Below, piece after piece: positions 36,901-43,566 of a stretch of DNA of 64,000 bases (the stretch's first letter is position 1; every line of letters starts with the position of its first letter). Location of the stretch: the NCBI GenBank assembly GCA_030041495.1, contig JASHNT010000095.1, forward strand, positions 62,001 through 126,000, in the 5' to 3' direction. The notes beneath the pieces are model-generated. The model searched no databases, was not told the origin of the DNA, and saw only the letters and a list, made by a program, of their open reading frames with translations. Both the position numbers and the translations under genes were made by a program. The DNA comes from Bryobacteraceae bacterium (GTDB lineage: Bacteria > Acidobacteriota > Terriglobia > Bryobacterales > Bryobacteraceae).

Positions 36901-37640
36901 GCATGGTGATGCTGCTGCCGCACGGGCAGGAGGGCGGCGGTCCGGAGCATTCGAGCGCGCGTCTGGAGCGCTACTTGCAGCTTTGCGCCGATAAAAACAT
37001 GCAGGTCGCTTATTGCACTGAGCCCGCCCAGTACTTCCATCTGCTGCGGCGCCAGATGCGCGGCGGCGCCGACCGGCGCGGCTTGCGCAAGCCGCTGATC
37101 GTGATGACGCCGAAGAGCCTGCTGCGCCATCCGAAGGTGGCCTCGACCATCGACGATCTGGCGGCCGGCGTCTTCCGCCCGGTATTGGACGACGCGACGG
37201 TTTCCGATCTCGCCGCGATCAAGCGCATTCTGTTGTGCACCGGCAAGATTTACTACGAATTGCTGGCCGCACGCGAGGCTCGCAAAGCTGCGGATGTTGC
37301 GATCGTGCGGCTGGAGCAGCTCTATCCGTTCCCGGAGGCGGAATTCGCGTCGGTGCTGAAGCGCTACCCTAACGCGACGAACGTTATCTGGGCACAGGAA
37401 GAACCGCGCAATATGGGTGCCTGGGCCTTCGCGCGCGGCTACATCACGCCGATGCTTTCTTCACGGCACGTGATCGGCTACGCCGGCCGGCCCGAATGCG
37501 CCAGCCCCGCTCCCGGCTTGTTGAAGCAGCACAATCGCGAACAGGCGGATCTACTCGATCAGGCTTTCGCCCCGGCAACCGTCGCCAGAAGGCTGCGCAA
37601 GAAGCTGGTACGCCGGAAGAAATCGAAGTCGCCCGCTTAG
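33993..37640 (+). CDS. kgd: Multifunctional 2-oxoglutarate dehydrogenase/decarboxylase (E2-E1 fusion)
   Basis: 1215 residues. After an N-terminal E1o leader (INSWLEEELSYEYHHDP) and a Pro/Ala linker comes an E2-type acyltransferase domain (about residues 75-335) with the DHRxxxG catalytic motif in TYDHRVIQGAESG (H288). It has no lipoyl domain. From about residue 355 the thiamine-dependent E1o body follows: GMAHRGRLTLLANVIGK, GDAAMTGQGIVAETLN, NNQIGFTTGAEAARSS, FGYSMADPFALVLWEAQYGD and HGQEGGGPEHSSARLERYL. This is the mycobacterial Kgd/SucA architecture, a TCA-cycle enzyme making succinyl-CoA with a partner E3, or succinic semialdehyde. No lipoylated E2 or E3 gene is nearby. Start at the ATG at 33993. 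It shares TTAG with the convergent hydrolase gene. Confidence 0.93.
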   Translation: MQDPHQPDINSWLEEELSYEYHHDPRAVDKSWTQVFEGNGHTALAEAPPEPRPNPTPSSAPAVSAPAVPISAGDQLVPLRGPALRIAENMTASLSMPVATSQRAMPVKVMDENRRLINQHRSATGQSKISYTHLVAWAIVRAIEKVPVINQAYSETGEGSFRVTHTQVNLGLAVDVEGKEGARSLKVPSVKNAQAMNFAQFLAAYDDVVQRARANKLTVPDFEGTTVSLTNPGTVGTVGSIPRLMPGQGAIIATGAIDYPPEYRGVPEEVRTSLGLSKVMTVTCTYDHRVIQGAESGLFLARLQALLEGEEGFYNGIFSDLAIPIQALRWEPDQAAAPVVNTDPVKQAGVARLIQAWRERGHLIADIDPLGGQRPPFPELEPAAHGLTIWDLDRAFHAGSFGVTTLRTLIDRLRLTYAGKMGVQYMHIDDPQERAWLEQRIEPTANQWSVDPAAKKRALQAIVLAAGFEAFLDNRFKGHKRFSLEGGETMISIIEELLERAAARNVREVFIGMAHRGRLTLLANVIGKGIAQMFSEFEGDVDPDVNDGQGDVKYHLGSSSTRTMSNGKQITVSVAANPSHLEAVNPVVEGIVRPKQDRLGDTLRERVIPLLIHGDAAMTGQGIVAETLNFSQLDGYNTGGTVHLVINNQIGFTTGAEAARSSPYCTDVALMVQAPVFHVNGDDLEACFRAVQLAFDYRQRFHRDVVIDMVCYRKHGHNEGDDASYTQPIMARRIQQHTPAPVAYAAKLGREGVVTAEEVAGWQEAQKKRLYEIYDQTVKQKEEYELLELSPVAPEAMPHDLPPTAVDRAVIGRILDGITAFPADFKLHPKLERVVERRHEARNGGPLIDWALAETLAFGSLVLEGTPVRLSGQDSGRGTFSQRHAEYHDVETGRVYTPLQHLAPNQARFEVYNSPLSEYGVVGFEFGYSMADPFALVLWEAQYGDFSNGAQIIIDQFISSAESKWGQPSGMVMLLPHGQEGGGPEHSSARLERYLQLCADKNMQVAYCTEPAQYFHLLRRQMRGGADRRGLRKPLIVMTPKSLLRHPKVASTIDDLAAGVFRPVLDDATVSDLAAIKRILLCTGKIYYELLAAREARKAADVAIVRLEQLYPFPEAEFASVLKRYPNATNVIWAQEEPRNMGAWAFARGYITPMLSSRHVIGYAGRPECASPAPGLLKQHNREQADLLDQAFAPATVARRLRKKLVRRKKSKSPA

Positions 37641-38362
37641 ACCGCGCTAGCGGCAGCAGAGAATCCGAAAAAGTTCACGATGTCCTCGGTCGGGCGAACG
37701 CGCCCGAACACCCATGCAAACGCCAATAGCGCGGCTTCGTGCAACTCCACGCTCATCTCCGTGCAAGCGTCCCCGGCAACCACGACGCGGAAGCCGCGAT
37801 CGGCCGTCTCGCGCGCGGTTTGCGTGACGCACACCGCGGTCGTCAGGCCGCACACCACCAACGAAGTGACGCCCAGGTTGTGAAGGGTCTGATCGAGCTT
37901 GGTGGACGCCAGCGCTCCACTCGAAGTTTTATTCAGCACCATCTCGCCCGGCTGCGGAGCGGCAGCGTCGTCAATTTGCCAGCTCGGATGATTCACCGGC
38001 GGATGGACTCGCTCGCCGACCAGATGAAGACCTGTTTCGTCGAAATCGCGCATCCAGGCGGGAAGGTCGCGTCCTTGCTCCATACAGCATCCCGCTGCGA
38101 GATAGATCACCGGCAGATGCAGCGATCGAAAGGTCGCAAGGAGGTGCCGCGCGTTGCCCAGCACGGTCGAGTTGACGCGCTCGAAATATCCCGCAGTGGC
38201 GCCCGGCATCACCTTCTCGATGGTCCGCGCGAAGGGATATTCCGGCCGGACAAAGTAGCGCTGCATGTCGACCACGATCAGCGCGGACTTGACCGGATCG
38301 AGCGCCAGCGGAGCTTGGTCTTTGATTCGCACCACAGCTTGAATTTTCTCGTGCTCTGTCAT
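37637..38362 (-). CDS. Isochorismatase-family cysteine hydrolase
   Basis: A 241-residue cytoplasmic alpha/beta hydrolase of the isochorismatase-like (nicotinamidase-related) superfamily. The triad is visible: D32 in ALIVVDMQRYF, K145 in LNKTSSGAL and C178 in GLTTAVCVTQTARE, with the cis-peptide region VCGLTT just before the Cys. Substrate could be an amide, N-carbamoyl compound or isochorismate; the sequence does not decide. It is divergent from yciI with only 19 bases between the starts and a shared -10 palindrome, so the two may be co-regulated. Confidence 0.83.
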   Translation of the reverse strand: MTEHEKIQAVVRIKDQAPLALDPVKSALIVVDMQRYFVRPEYPFARTIEKVMPGATAGYFERVNSTVLGNARHLLATFRSLHLPVIYLAAGCCMEQGRDLPAWMRDFDETGLHLVGERVHPPVNHPSWQIDDAAAPQPGEMVLNKTSSGALASTKLDQTLHNLGVTSLVVCGLTTAVCVTQTARETADRGFRVVVAGDACTEMSVELHEAALLAFAWVFGRVRPTEDIVNFFGFSAAASAV

Positions 38363-38368
38363 GCCCTA

Positions 38369-38375
38369 TATTATG
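38369..38375. promoter_or_regulatory. Shared bidirectional -10 of the hydrolase and YciI genes
   Basis: Plus strand TATTAT (38369-38374), 7 bases before the ATG at 38382. Minus strand CATAAT (38375-38370), 7 bases before the ATG at 38362. The spacing is symmetrical. Confidence 0.5.
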
Positions 38376-38381
38376 GAGCGA

Positions 38382-38696
38382 ATGCACTACATCCTGTTCT
38401 ACGAAGCCACCGCCGGCTACCTGGAGCGGCGTGCGGAGTTCCGCGAAGAACATCTGCAGTTGGCCTGGCAGGCAGTCGACCGCGGGGAACTGGTCCTGGG
38501 CGGAGCGTTCGCCAATCCTGTCGATGGCGCCGCAATTGTGTTTCAGGGTGATTCGCCTGAGGTGGCCGAGCGCTTCGCCCGCGCCGACCCTTACGTCGTC
38601 AACGGGCTGGTGAAGAGCTGGTACGTGCGGGAGTGGTCCACGGTAGCGGGATGGCTGGCCGCAACGCCGCTGCGGCCAGGAGCCGCCGGTTCCTAA
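38382..38696 (+). CDS. YciI family protein
   Basis: A 104-residue cytoplasmic protein with the dimeric alpha/beta ferredoxin-like YciI fold: MHYILFYEATAGYLERRAEFREEHL at the start, GELVLGGAFANPVDGAAIVF in the middle and RADPYVVNGLVKSWYVREW at the end. The conserved His-Asp pair of YciI proteins is represented by the His in REEHL and the Asp in ARADPYV. Function is unknown; relatives are muconolactone-isomerase-like. The ATG at 38382 was chosen over 38361 because it begins the conserved MxYxxFY strand and sits 7 bases after a -10. Confidence 0.8.
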   Translation: MHYILFYEATAGYLERRAEFREEHLQLAWQAVDRGELVLGGAFANPVDGAAIVFQGDSPEVAERFARADPYVVNGLVKSWYVREWSTVAGWLAATPLRPGAAGS

Positions 38697-38706
38697 GCCC
38701 AGCGCC

Positions 38707-38728
38707 CGCCAGGCTGGCGTGATACGCT
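38707..38728 (+). promoter_or_regulatory. 13-bp dyad and extended -10-like TACGCT upstream of the gene at 38736
   Basis: CGCCAG-G-CTGGCG (38707-38719) is a perfect dyad just before TGA-TACGCT (-10-like, 38723-38728). The spacer to the ATG is 7 bases. The dyad would overlap the promoter spacer, so an operator is possible. The hexamer itself is weak (3 of 6). Confidence 0.3.
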
Positions 38729-38735
38729 CGCTCTC

Positions 38736-39425
38736 ATGCGATTTCCCAAGACGATTGCCGCGGCGACCTTTGCACTGACATTTCTGGCCACGCTGGCGTA
38801 CCCGCAGGCGCCGGCTCAATCGGGCGCCGCCCCCGCCAACTTCTCACTCACCGGCGACCGCTTCGCGCCGCTCACCTGGGACTCCATGAGCCCCGAGCAG
38901 AAGACCATGGTCGAGCACATACTCTCCAGCGGCCGTACGAGCTTAGGCGGTCCGTTCAACGTGATGTTGCGCAGTCCGGGGATGGGAGATCTGGCGCAGG
39001 GCTTGGGCGCTCAAATACGTTTTCATTCCTCGTTGCCGCCGCGGCTGAATGAGCTGGTGATCATCACCACGGCCCGTTACTGGATGGTGCAGTTCGAATG
39101 GAATGCGCATCGCCGGGCCGCGGCGCAGGCGGGCGTGAGCGCGGACGTCATCAACGCTATCGCCGCCGGCAAGCGGCCGGCCAAAATGCCCGCCGACGAA
39201 GCGGCCGTCTTCAACTTCGCCAGCGAACTGCTGAAGGCCCACGCGGTCAGCGACGCGACTTACGCCGCCGCGAAGAACATCGTGGGCGAGCGCGGCATCG
39301 CAGACATGATGTTCGCGATGGGCTACTACCAGTTGGTGGGCATGCTGTTGGATGTCGATCGCTACCCGCTGCCCGCCGGCGTAACACCCGAGTTGAAGGC
39401 GGTCAACCTGGCGACGATTTATTGA
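38736..39425 (+). CDS. Carboxymuconolactone decarboxylase-like exported protein
   Basis: A 229-residue protein with a signal peptide (MRFPKTIAAATFALTFLATLAYPQ) followed by an AhpD/CMD-like helical domain: GPFNVMLRSPGMGDLAQGLGAQIRF, LNELVIITTARYWMVQFEWNAHRRAA and IADMMFAMGYYQLVGMLLD. The CxxC of AhpD-type peroxidases is absent (the aligned position is within FEWNAH), so it belongs with CMD-type rather than disulfide-reducing members. Export of a CMD domain is frequent in Acidobacteria; the substrate is unknown. Its stop overlaps the tail of the convergent Rieske oxygenase gene by 7 bases. Confidence 0.78.
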   Translation: MRFPKTIAAATFALTFLATLAYPQAPAQSGAAPANFSLTGDRFAPLTWDSMSPEQKTMVEHILSSGRTSLGGPFNVMLRSPGMGDLAQGLGAQIRFHSSLPPRLNELVIITTARYWMVQFEWNAHRRAAAQAGVSADVINAIAAGKRPAKMPADEAAVFNFASELLKAHAVSDATYAAAKNIVGERGIADMMFAMGYYQLVGMLLDVDRYPLPAGVTPELKAVNLATIY

Positions 39426-40519
39426 CCGTCCGAGTCGATCGTCAGCACGTCCAGATCGAAAGCGCGCAGCAACTCCTCGCGCTTGGTGTAGGGACCCGGC
39501 GTGTAGGCTCGCGAAGAGATGCCGGCTTGCGAAAGCTCCGCGATGCGCCAATCCTGGCGATTGATCAGGTCCCAGAAGCTTGACGCGTCCTCGGCAGTGA
39601 ATCCCGGCTTGGCCATTTCTTCCGGAGGGAAGTGTAGCTCGCACACGATGGTGGTGCGATCCGCGGCCATCGGCCACAGCGTGTGGGTCAACAGATAATC
39701 CGGATGAGGCGCCAGCAATAAATTGGGATACAGAGCATAGAAAGCGGCCCACTTGCGTTGCTCTTCGGTTAAGCCGGGAAGATAAGCGCGGCCGTTGCGG
39801 TTACCCTGGAAGCTCATGGTCTCCGCGCCGTTGCGCAGGAACATGATGCCGCCGATGTAGGCTGGGTTGGGCTCTTCGTTGTCCGCGCCCAAATAGTCGG
39901 TCAGGGGATTGAGCTCGGGATGAACGAAAGGGCAGTGCAGACACTCGTTGTAATTTAAGACGATCAGTTTCCAGTTGGCTTTGATGTCGTAGACGATGCG
40001 GCGAAAGGTGCGCAGCTCGCTCATTTTCCAGTTGGCGAACTTTTTCGCCACCGGAGCGAACAATTCCGCCACGGATTGTTCCGGCGTGCCGAAATGCAGG
40101 AACACGTTGCCTTCCCAGACCTCCGTGTGGACGGATTTCAGCGGATAGTCGGCGCGGGAAAACCCCGGCTGCTCGGCGTGCGGAGCCCCCAGTAGCACGC
40201 CGTCCAAACCGTAAGACCAGGCGTGATACGGACAAGTGATGCGTTTGCCCGGCAACGAGCCGTGCTCCTCCGTGCACATGCGAGAGCCGCGATGGCGGCA
40301 GACGTTATAGAACGCCCGCGCTTTTCCCGAGGCATCGCTCAGCACGATCACGCTCTCCCCCGCCAGCTCGCAGAGGAAATAGTCGCCCGGGTTGGGGATC
40401 GCGCTGGCGCGACCGGCGCAGATCCAGCGGTTGAAGTAAAAATGTTCGAGCTCTTTCCGGAAGATCTCCGGGTCGGTGTAGTACCGGGCCGGAAGGGTCA
40501 TCGGCAGAGAGGCCATCAT
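39419..40519 (-). CDS. Rieske-type aromatic ring-hydroxylating oxygenase, alpha subunit
   Basis: 366 residues. Rieske [2Fe-2S] ligands: C74-x-H76 (NVCRHRG) and C96-xx-H99 (CPYHAWSYG). The mononuclear iron site is in NYNECLHCPFVH (H195 and H200 plus a distal carboxylate, probably Asp in FWDLINRQD). This fits the oxygenase alpha subunits that hydroxylate or demethylate small aromatic, quaternary-amine or choline-like substrates; the LxxNYNExxHC form is also seen in carnitine/glycine-betaine monooxygenases. No reductase or beta subunit lies nearby. The start is one of two adjacent ATGs (40519 or 40516). It is divergent from the PadR gene and its promoter lies next to the PadR-type repeats. Confidence 0.85.
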   Translation of the reverse strand: MMASLPMTLPARYYTDPEIFRKELEHFYFNRWICAGRASAIPNPGDYFLCELAGESVIVLSDASGKARAFYNVCRHRGSRMCTEEHGSLPGKRITCPYHAWSYGLDGVLLGAPHAEQPGFSRADYPLKSVHTEVWEGNVFLHFGTPEQSVAELFAPVAKKFANWKMSELRTFRRIVYDIKANWKLIVLNYNECLHCPFVHPELNPLTDYLGADNEEPNPAYIGGIMFLRNGAETMSFQGNRNGRAYLPGLTEEQRKWAAFYALYPNLLLAPHPDYLLTHTLWPMAADRTTIVCELHFPPEEMAKPGFTAEDASSFWDLINRQDWRIAELSQAGISSRAYTPGPYTKREELLRAFDLDVLTIDSDGQ

Positions 40520-40526
40520 AAACTCG

Positions 40527-40532
40527 ATTGTA
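40527..40532 (-). promoter_or_regulatory. -10 TACAAT, 7 nt before the ATG of the Rieske gene
   Basis: Minus strand TACAAT-CGAGTTT-ATG. 5 of 6 to consensus; no Shine-Dalgarno. Confidence 0.5.
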
Positions 40533-40557
40533 AAAGATCGAGTGCGCAAAGATTGTA

Positions 40558-40593
40558 GTAGACAATCTCCTAGAGTTCTGGTAGACTCCCTAC
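40558..40593. promoter_or_regulatory. Candidate PadR operator with two related sites
   Basis: GTAGACTCCCTAC (40581-40593) is a GTAG/CTAC dyad, and a related copy GTAGACAATCTCCTAG lies at 40558-40573. The first contains the extended -10 TGG-TAGACT (40582-40587), 10 bases before the PadR ATG. Binding there would block padR-ADOP transcription, and the upstream copy reaches the -35 region of the divergent Rieske gene. PadR regulators typically bind such short dyads. Confidence 0.5.
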
Positions 40594-40597
40594 TAGA

Positions 40598-40951
40598 ATG
40601 GCTGATCCAAACAAGGTGGACAAGGTTCAACTGCTCCAGGGCACGCTCGATCTATTGGTGTTGCGGACGCTGCTGTTCGGGCCGACGCACGGGCACGGAA
40701 TCGCGACGGCGATTGAGCGGACCTCCGATGATGTTTTGCTGGTGGATCACGGGTCGCTGTACCCGGCGCTGCAACGGCTGGAGCGCGCCGGGTTGATCGC
40801 CTCGGAGTGGGGCACCTCGGACAACAATCGCCGCGCGCGATTTTACAAGCTGACACGTTCCGGGCGGTCGCGCCTGGCTGAGGAGACCAGCAAATGGGAG
40901 ACGATGGTACGCGCTGTAGGGCGCATTCTCAAGCCGGAGGAGGCCTCATGA
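40598..40951 (+). CDS. PadR family transcriptional regulator
   Basis: A 117-residue winged-helix repressor of the PadR-s1 type. It opens with [29 protein letters not shown], contains [25 protein letters not shown] (recognition helix and wing) and [18 protein letters not shown] at the end. In Acidobacteria such regulators usually precede ADOP-type permeases, as here; its stop overlaps the first permease start by ATGA. Autoregulation through the repeats at 40558-40593 is likely. The inducing ligand is unknown. Confidence 0.92.
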   Translation: MADPNKVDKVQLLQGTLDLLVLRTLLFGPTHGHGIATAIERTSDDVLLVDHGSLYPALQRLERAGLIASEWGTSDNNRRARFYKLTRSGRSRLAEETSKWETMVRAVGRILKPEEAS

Positions 40952-43566
40952 AGATTCCACGTTGGTTGCGATGGCGTTCCTCTGCGGAACTAGATGAAGA
41001 GATCGCTGCTCATTTGGATGCGGAAACGAACGCGGGTATCGGGCGAGGACTGAGCCCGGAGGAGGCTCGTTATGCGGCACTGCGAAAAATGGGAAACATG
41101 ACGCGTCTCAAAGAACGGGCTCGCGAGCGCGATCCCCTCTTTTTTTTCGAGAGCGGCGTAAAAGACGTCCGTTACGCCTTGCGGAGCCTGCGGCGCAACC
41201 CCGGATTCACGATTGCCGCGGTGCTCTCGCTCGCGCTAGGGATCTGCGTCAACTGCACTATCTTCAGTTTCGCGGACGCCTTGCTGCTGCGTCCCCTGGA
41301 TGTGCGCGATCCGGGTGAGATCGTGCAGATCTACGCTACGACTCCGCGCGATCCCATGATTTCGCCCACCCAAAGGGAGTACGCCGCGTACCGCGGCCGG
41401 ACACAGACACTCGCAGGTATGGTCGCGGAGACAACGGAATTCTTCGCGCTTCAGGCCAACGCTCAGGAGCAGACTCGCATCGCGTTTGGGCACTTCGTCA
41501 GCGCCAACTATTTTTCCGTATTCGGCGTCGAGCCGGCGTTGGGGCGAGACTTCCTGCCGGAAGAGGATTCCGCGGCGGTGAAAGACGTTCCGGCGCTGCT
41601 GAGTTATCCGGGTTGGAGGACGCGGTTTGACTCCGATCCGCGGATCGTGGGCCGCAGAGTCAAGGTCGACGGCGCAGACGTGACCATCGTCGGCGTTCTG
41701 CCGGAGCGGTTCCTGGGAACCAGCTACTTCTTGCGGGCCGAGATCTACCTCCCCTTGGGCGCGAGAACCAGAGTGCTCGCGCGCAACCGTTATCAAAACG
41801 ACGACCCATCGAGCTTGGGAGTCAGCGTATGGGGCAGACTCAAGCGGGGCGCAAACGCGAAATCTGCGCAGGCTGAATTTACCGCGCTGGCCAAGCAAGC
41901 ACGGGAGGAGTTTCCGGGCGATCCGGATCGGACGGTGACGGTGCTGCCGGACATCAAGGCGCGCCTTCAGGAGGACCCGGACGACGCCCGGCTGATCTTT
42001 GTCTTGTTGGGAATCGCCGGCGCGGTTCTTCTGGTGGCGTGCCTGAATGTCGCGAATCTACTGCTGGGCAGAGCCAGCGCGCGCGTCCGGGAGATTGCGA
42101 TCCGGCAATCGGTGGGGGCGGGACGCGGCAGGCTGATCGCGCAGATGCTGACGGAGAGCGCGGTGCTGGCGGCGCTGGGAATGGGCGCGGGACTCCTGCT
42201 GGCAGGACTTGCGATTGCTTACTACTCCAAGGTTCAAATACTTGCCGATGTTTCGAGCTATTTCCCGGTACGGCTGGACGGGCGTGTGTGTTCATACGCG
42301 GCGGCTGTGTCGCTTTGCGCCCTGGTCCTATCGAGCCTCTGGCCGGCCATCCGGGCTTCGCGCATTGATTTGGCCGCTCCTTTGAAACTTGCCGCGGGAT
42401 CGTTCCGGGGTCGCTATGTTCTGGTGGCGGCGCAGACGGCGCTGGCCACCATGCTGCTGGTTTCTGCGGCACTATTTGTCAAGAGCTTCCTCCTTACCAG
42501 CCGGGCCAATCCCGGGTTTCGCGTGGATCATGTTCTGATTGCCCAGTTCGATCCCTCCCTCGGCGGACTCTCCAACCAACAGGCTCAGACCTTCTACCGC
42601 GAGGTGGCTGAACGCGTCAGCAAGCTCCCCGGCGTGCGATCGGTGGCATGGGGAAGCCACCTTCCCATGGGAACGAACTCTCCGTTTTGGCCGGTGACGC
42701 CCGAGGGCGCGCAGCAGCCGACAGGCGTGATGTTCGATCAAGTGGAGCCGGATTACTTCGCCACTATGGCGGTGCCGATTCTGGGCGGACGTGGATTCGA
42801 CGCCAACGATCGCGCGGATACTGAGGGCGTCGCGATTGTGAATCAAGCGATGGCAGAGCGATTCTGGCCGAAGGGCGACGCAGTCGGCCAACGGATTCGC
42901 TTCGGCGAGGGGCGTGGGGCACGCATGCTGCGCGTGATCGGCATCGCGGGGAACGGTAAATACCAGGTCACCGTCGACCAGTACCAGTCTTACATTTATC
43001 TTCTCAGCCGGCAGCATCCGAATCCGGCAATGACGTTGTTCGTGTACACGGCCGGCGACCCCGCCGCGATGGCGCCGGCGATTCGCGCGGCAGTGAACGC
43101 CATCTCGGCGGATGTGCCGGTTCACGAGTTCCACACGATGAGGGAAATCTTCGAACAGCACGGACTGATGCCGGCGCGGCTGATGGCGCAGTTGGTGGGC
43201 ACAATGGGCGCCATCGGGCTGACGCTGGGGGTGCTGGGATTGTACGCGGTCATAGCATTCGCGGTCAGCCGGCGCACGCGCGAGATCGGAATCCGGATGG
43301 CTCTAGGTGCGACGGCGCGGTCGATCTTGCGCGGCGTGCTCAGCTCCGGCGTTCGCGTGACTTTGGCCGGCCTAGCAACGGGACTCTTGGCCGCTTTTCT
43401 CCTGACGCGATACATGGCCGAATTTCTGGATCGCGTGGGGCCGCACGACGCGCTCTCGTTCGCCGGCGTGCCGGTGGTTTTATTGGCAGCCGCGCTGGCG
43501 GCGTGCTGGGTTCCCGCACGCAGGGCGTCACGCGTCGATCCGGCAGTCACCTTGCGCTATGAGTAA
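40948..43566 (+). CDS. ADOP-type ABC transporter permease, copy 1
   Basis: An 872-residue MacB/FtsX-like permease of the acidobacterial duplicated orphan permease (ADOP) type. The cytoplasmic N-terminal extension ([40 protein letters not shown]) marks this family. Next come TM1, a large periplasmic MacB_PCD domain, three FtsX helices, then a second periplasmic domain and FtsX block: in effect two permease halves in one chain. No ATP-binding gene is adjacent. The final FtsX block contains [17 protein letters not shown] and the chain ends [15 protein letters not shown]. It overlaps the PadR stop (ATGA) and shares 8 bases with copy 2. Possible roles are peptide, lipid or macrolide-like export or envelope stress; not provable here. 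Confidence 0.88.
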   Translation: MKIPRWLRWRSSAELDEEIAAHLDAETNAGIGRGLSPEEARYAALRKMGNMTRLKERARERDPLFFFESGVKDVRYALRSLRRNPGFTIAAVLSLALGICVNCTIFSFADALLLRPLDVRDPGEIVQIYATTPRDPMISPTQREYAAYRGRTQTLAGMVAETTEFFALQANAQEQTRIAFGHFVSANYFSVFGVEPALGRDFLPEEDSAAVKDVPALLSYPGWRTRFDSDPRIVGRRVKVDGADVTIVGVLPERFLGTSYFLRAEIYLPLGARTRVLARNRYQNDDPSSLGVSVWGRLKRGANAKSAQAEFTALAKQAREEFPGDPDRTVTVLPDIKARLQEDPDDARLIFVLLGIAGAVLLVACLNVANLLLGRASARVREIAIRQSVGAGRGRLIAQMLTESAVLAALGMGAGLLLAGLAIAYYSKVQILADVSSYFPVRLDGRVCSYAAAVSLCALVLSSLWPAIRASRIDLAAPLKLAAGSFRGRYVLVAAQTALATMLLVSAALFVKSFLLTSRANPGFRVDHVLIAQFDPSLGGLSNQQAQTFYREVAERVSKLPGVRSVAWGSHLPMGTNSPFWPVTPEGAQQPTGVMFDQVEPDYFATMAVPILGGRGFDANDRADTEGVAIVNQAMAERFWPKGDAVGQRIRFGEGRGARMLRVIGIAGNGKYQVTVDQYQSYIYLLSRQHPNPAMTLFVYTAGDPAAMAPAIRAAVNAISADVPVHEFHTMREIFEQHGLMPARLMAQLVGTMGAIGLTLGVLGLYAVIAFAVSRRTREIGIRMALGATARSILRGVLSSGVRVTLAGLATGLLAAFLLTRYMAEFLDRVGPHDALSFAGVPVVLLAAALAACWVPARRASRVDPAVTLRYE

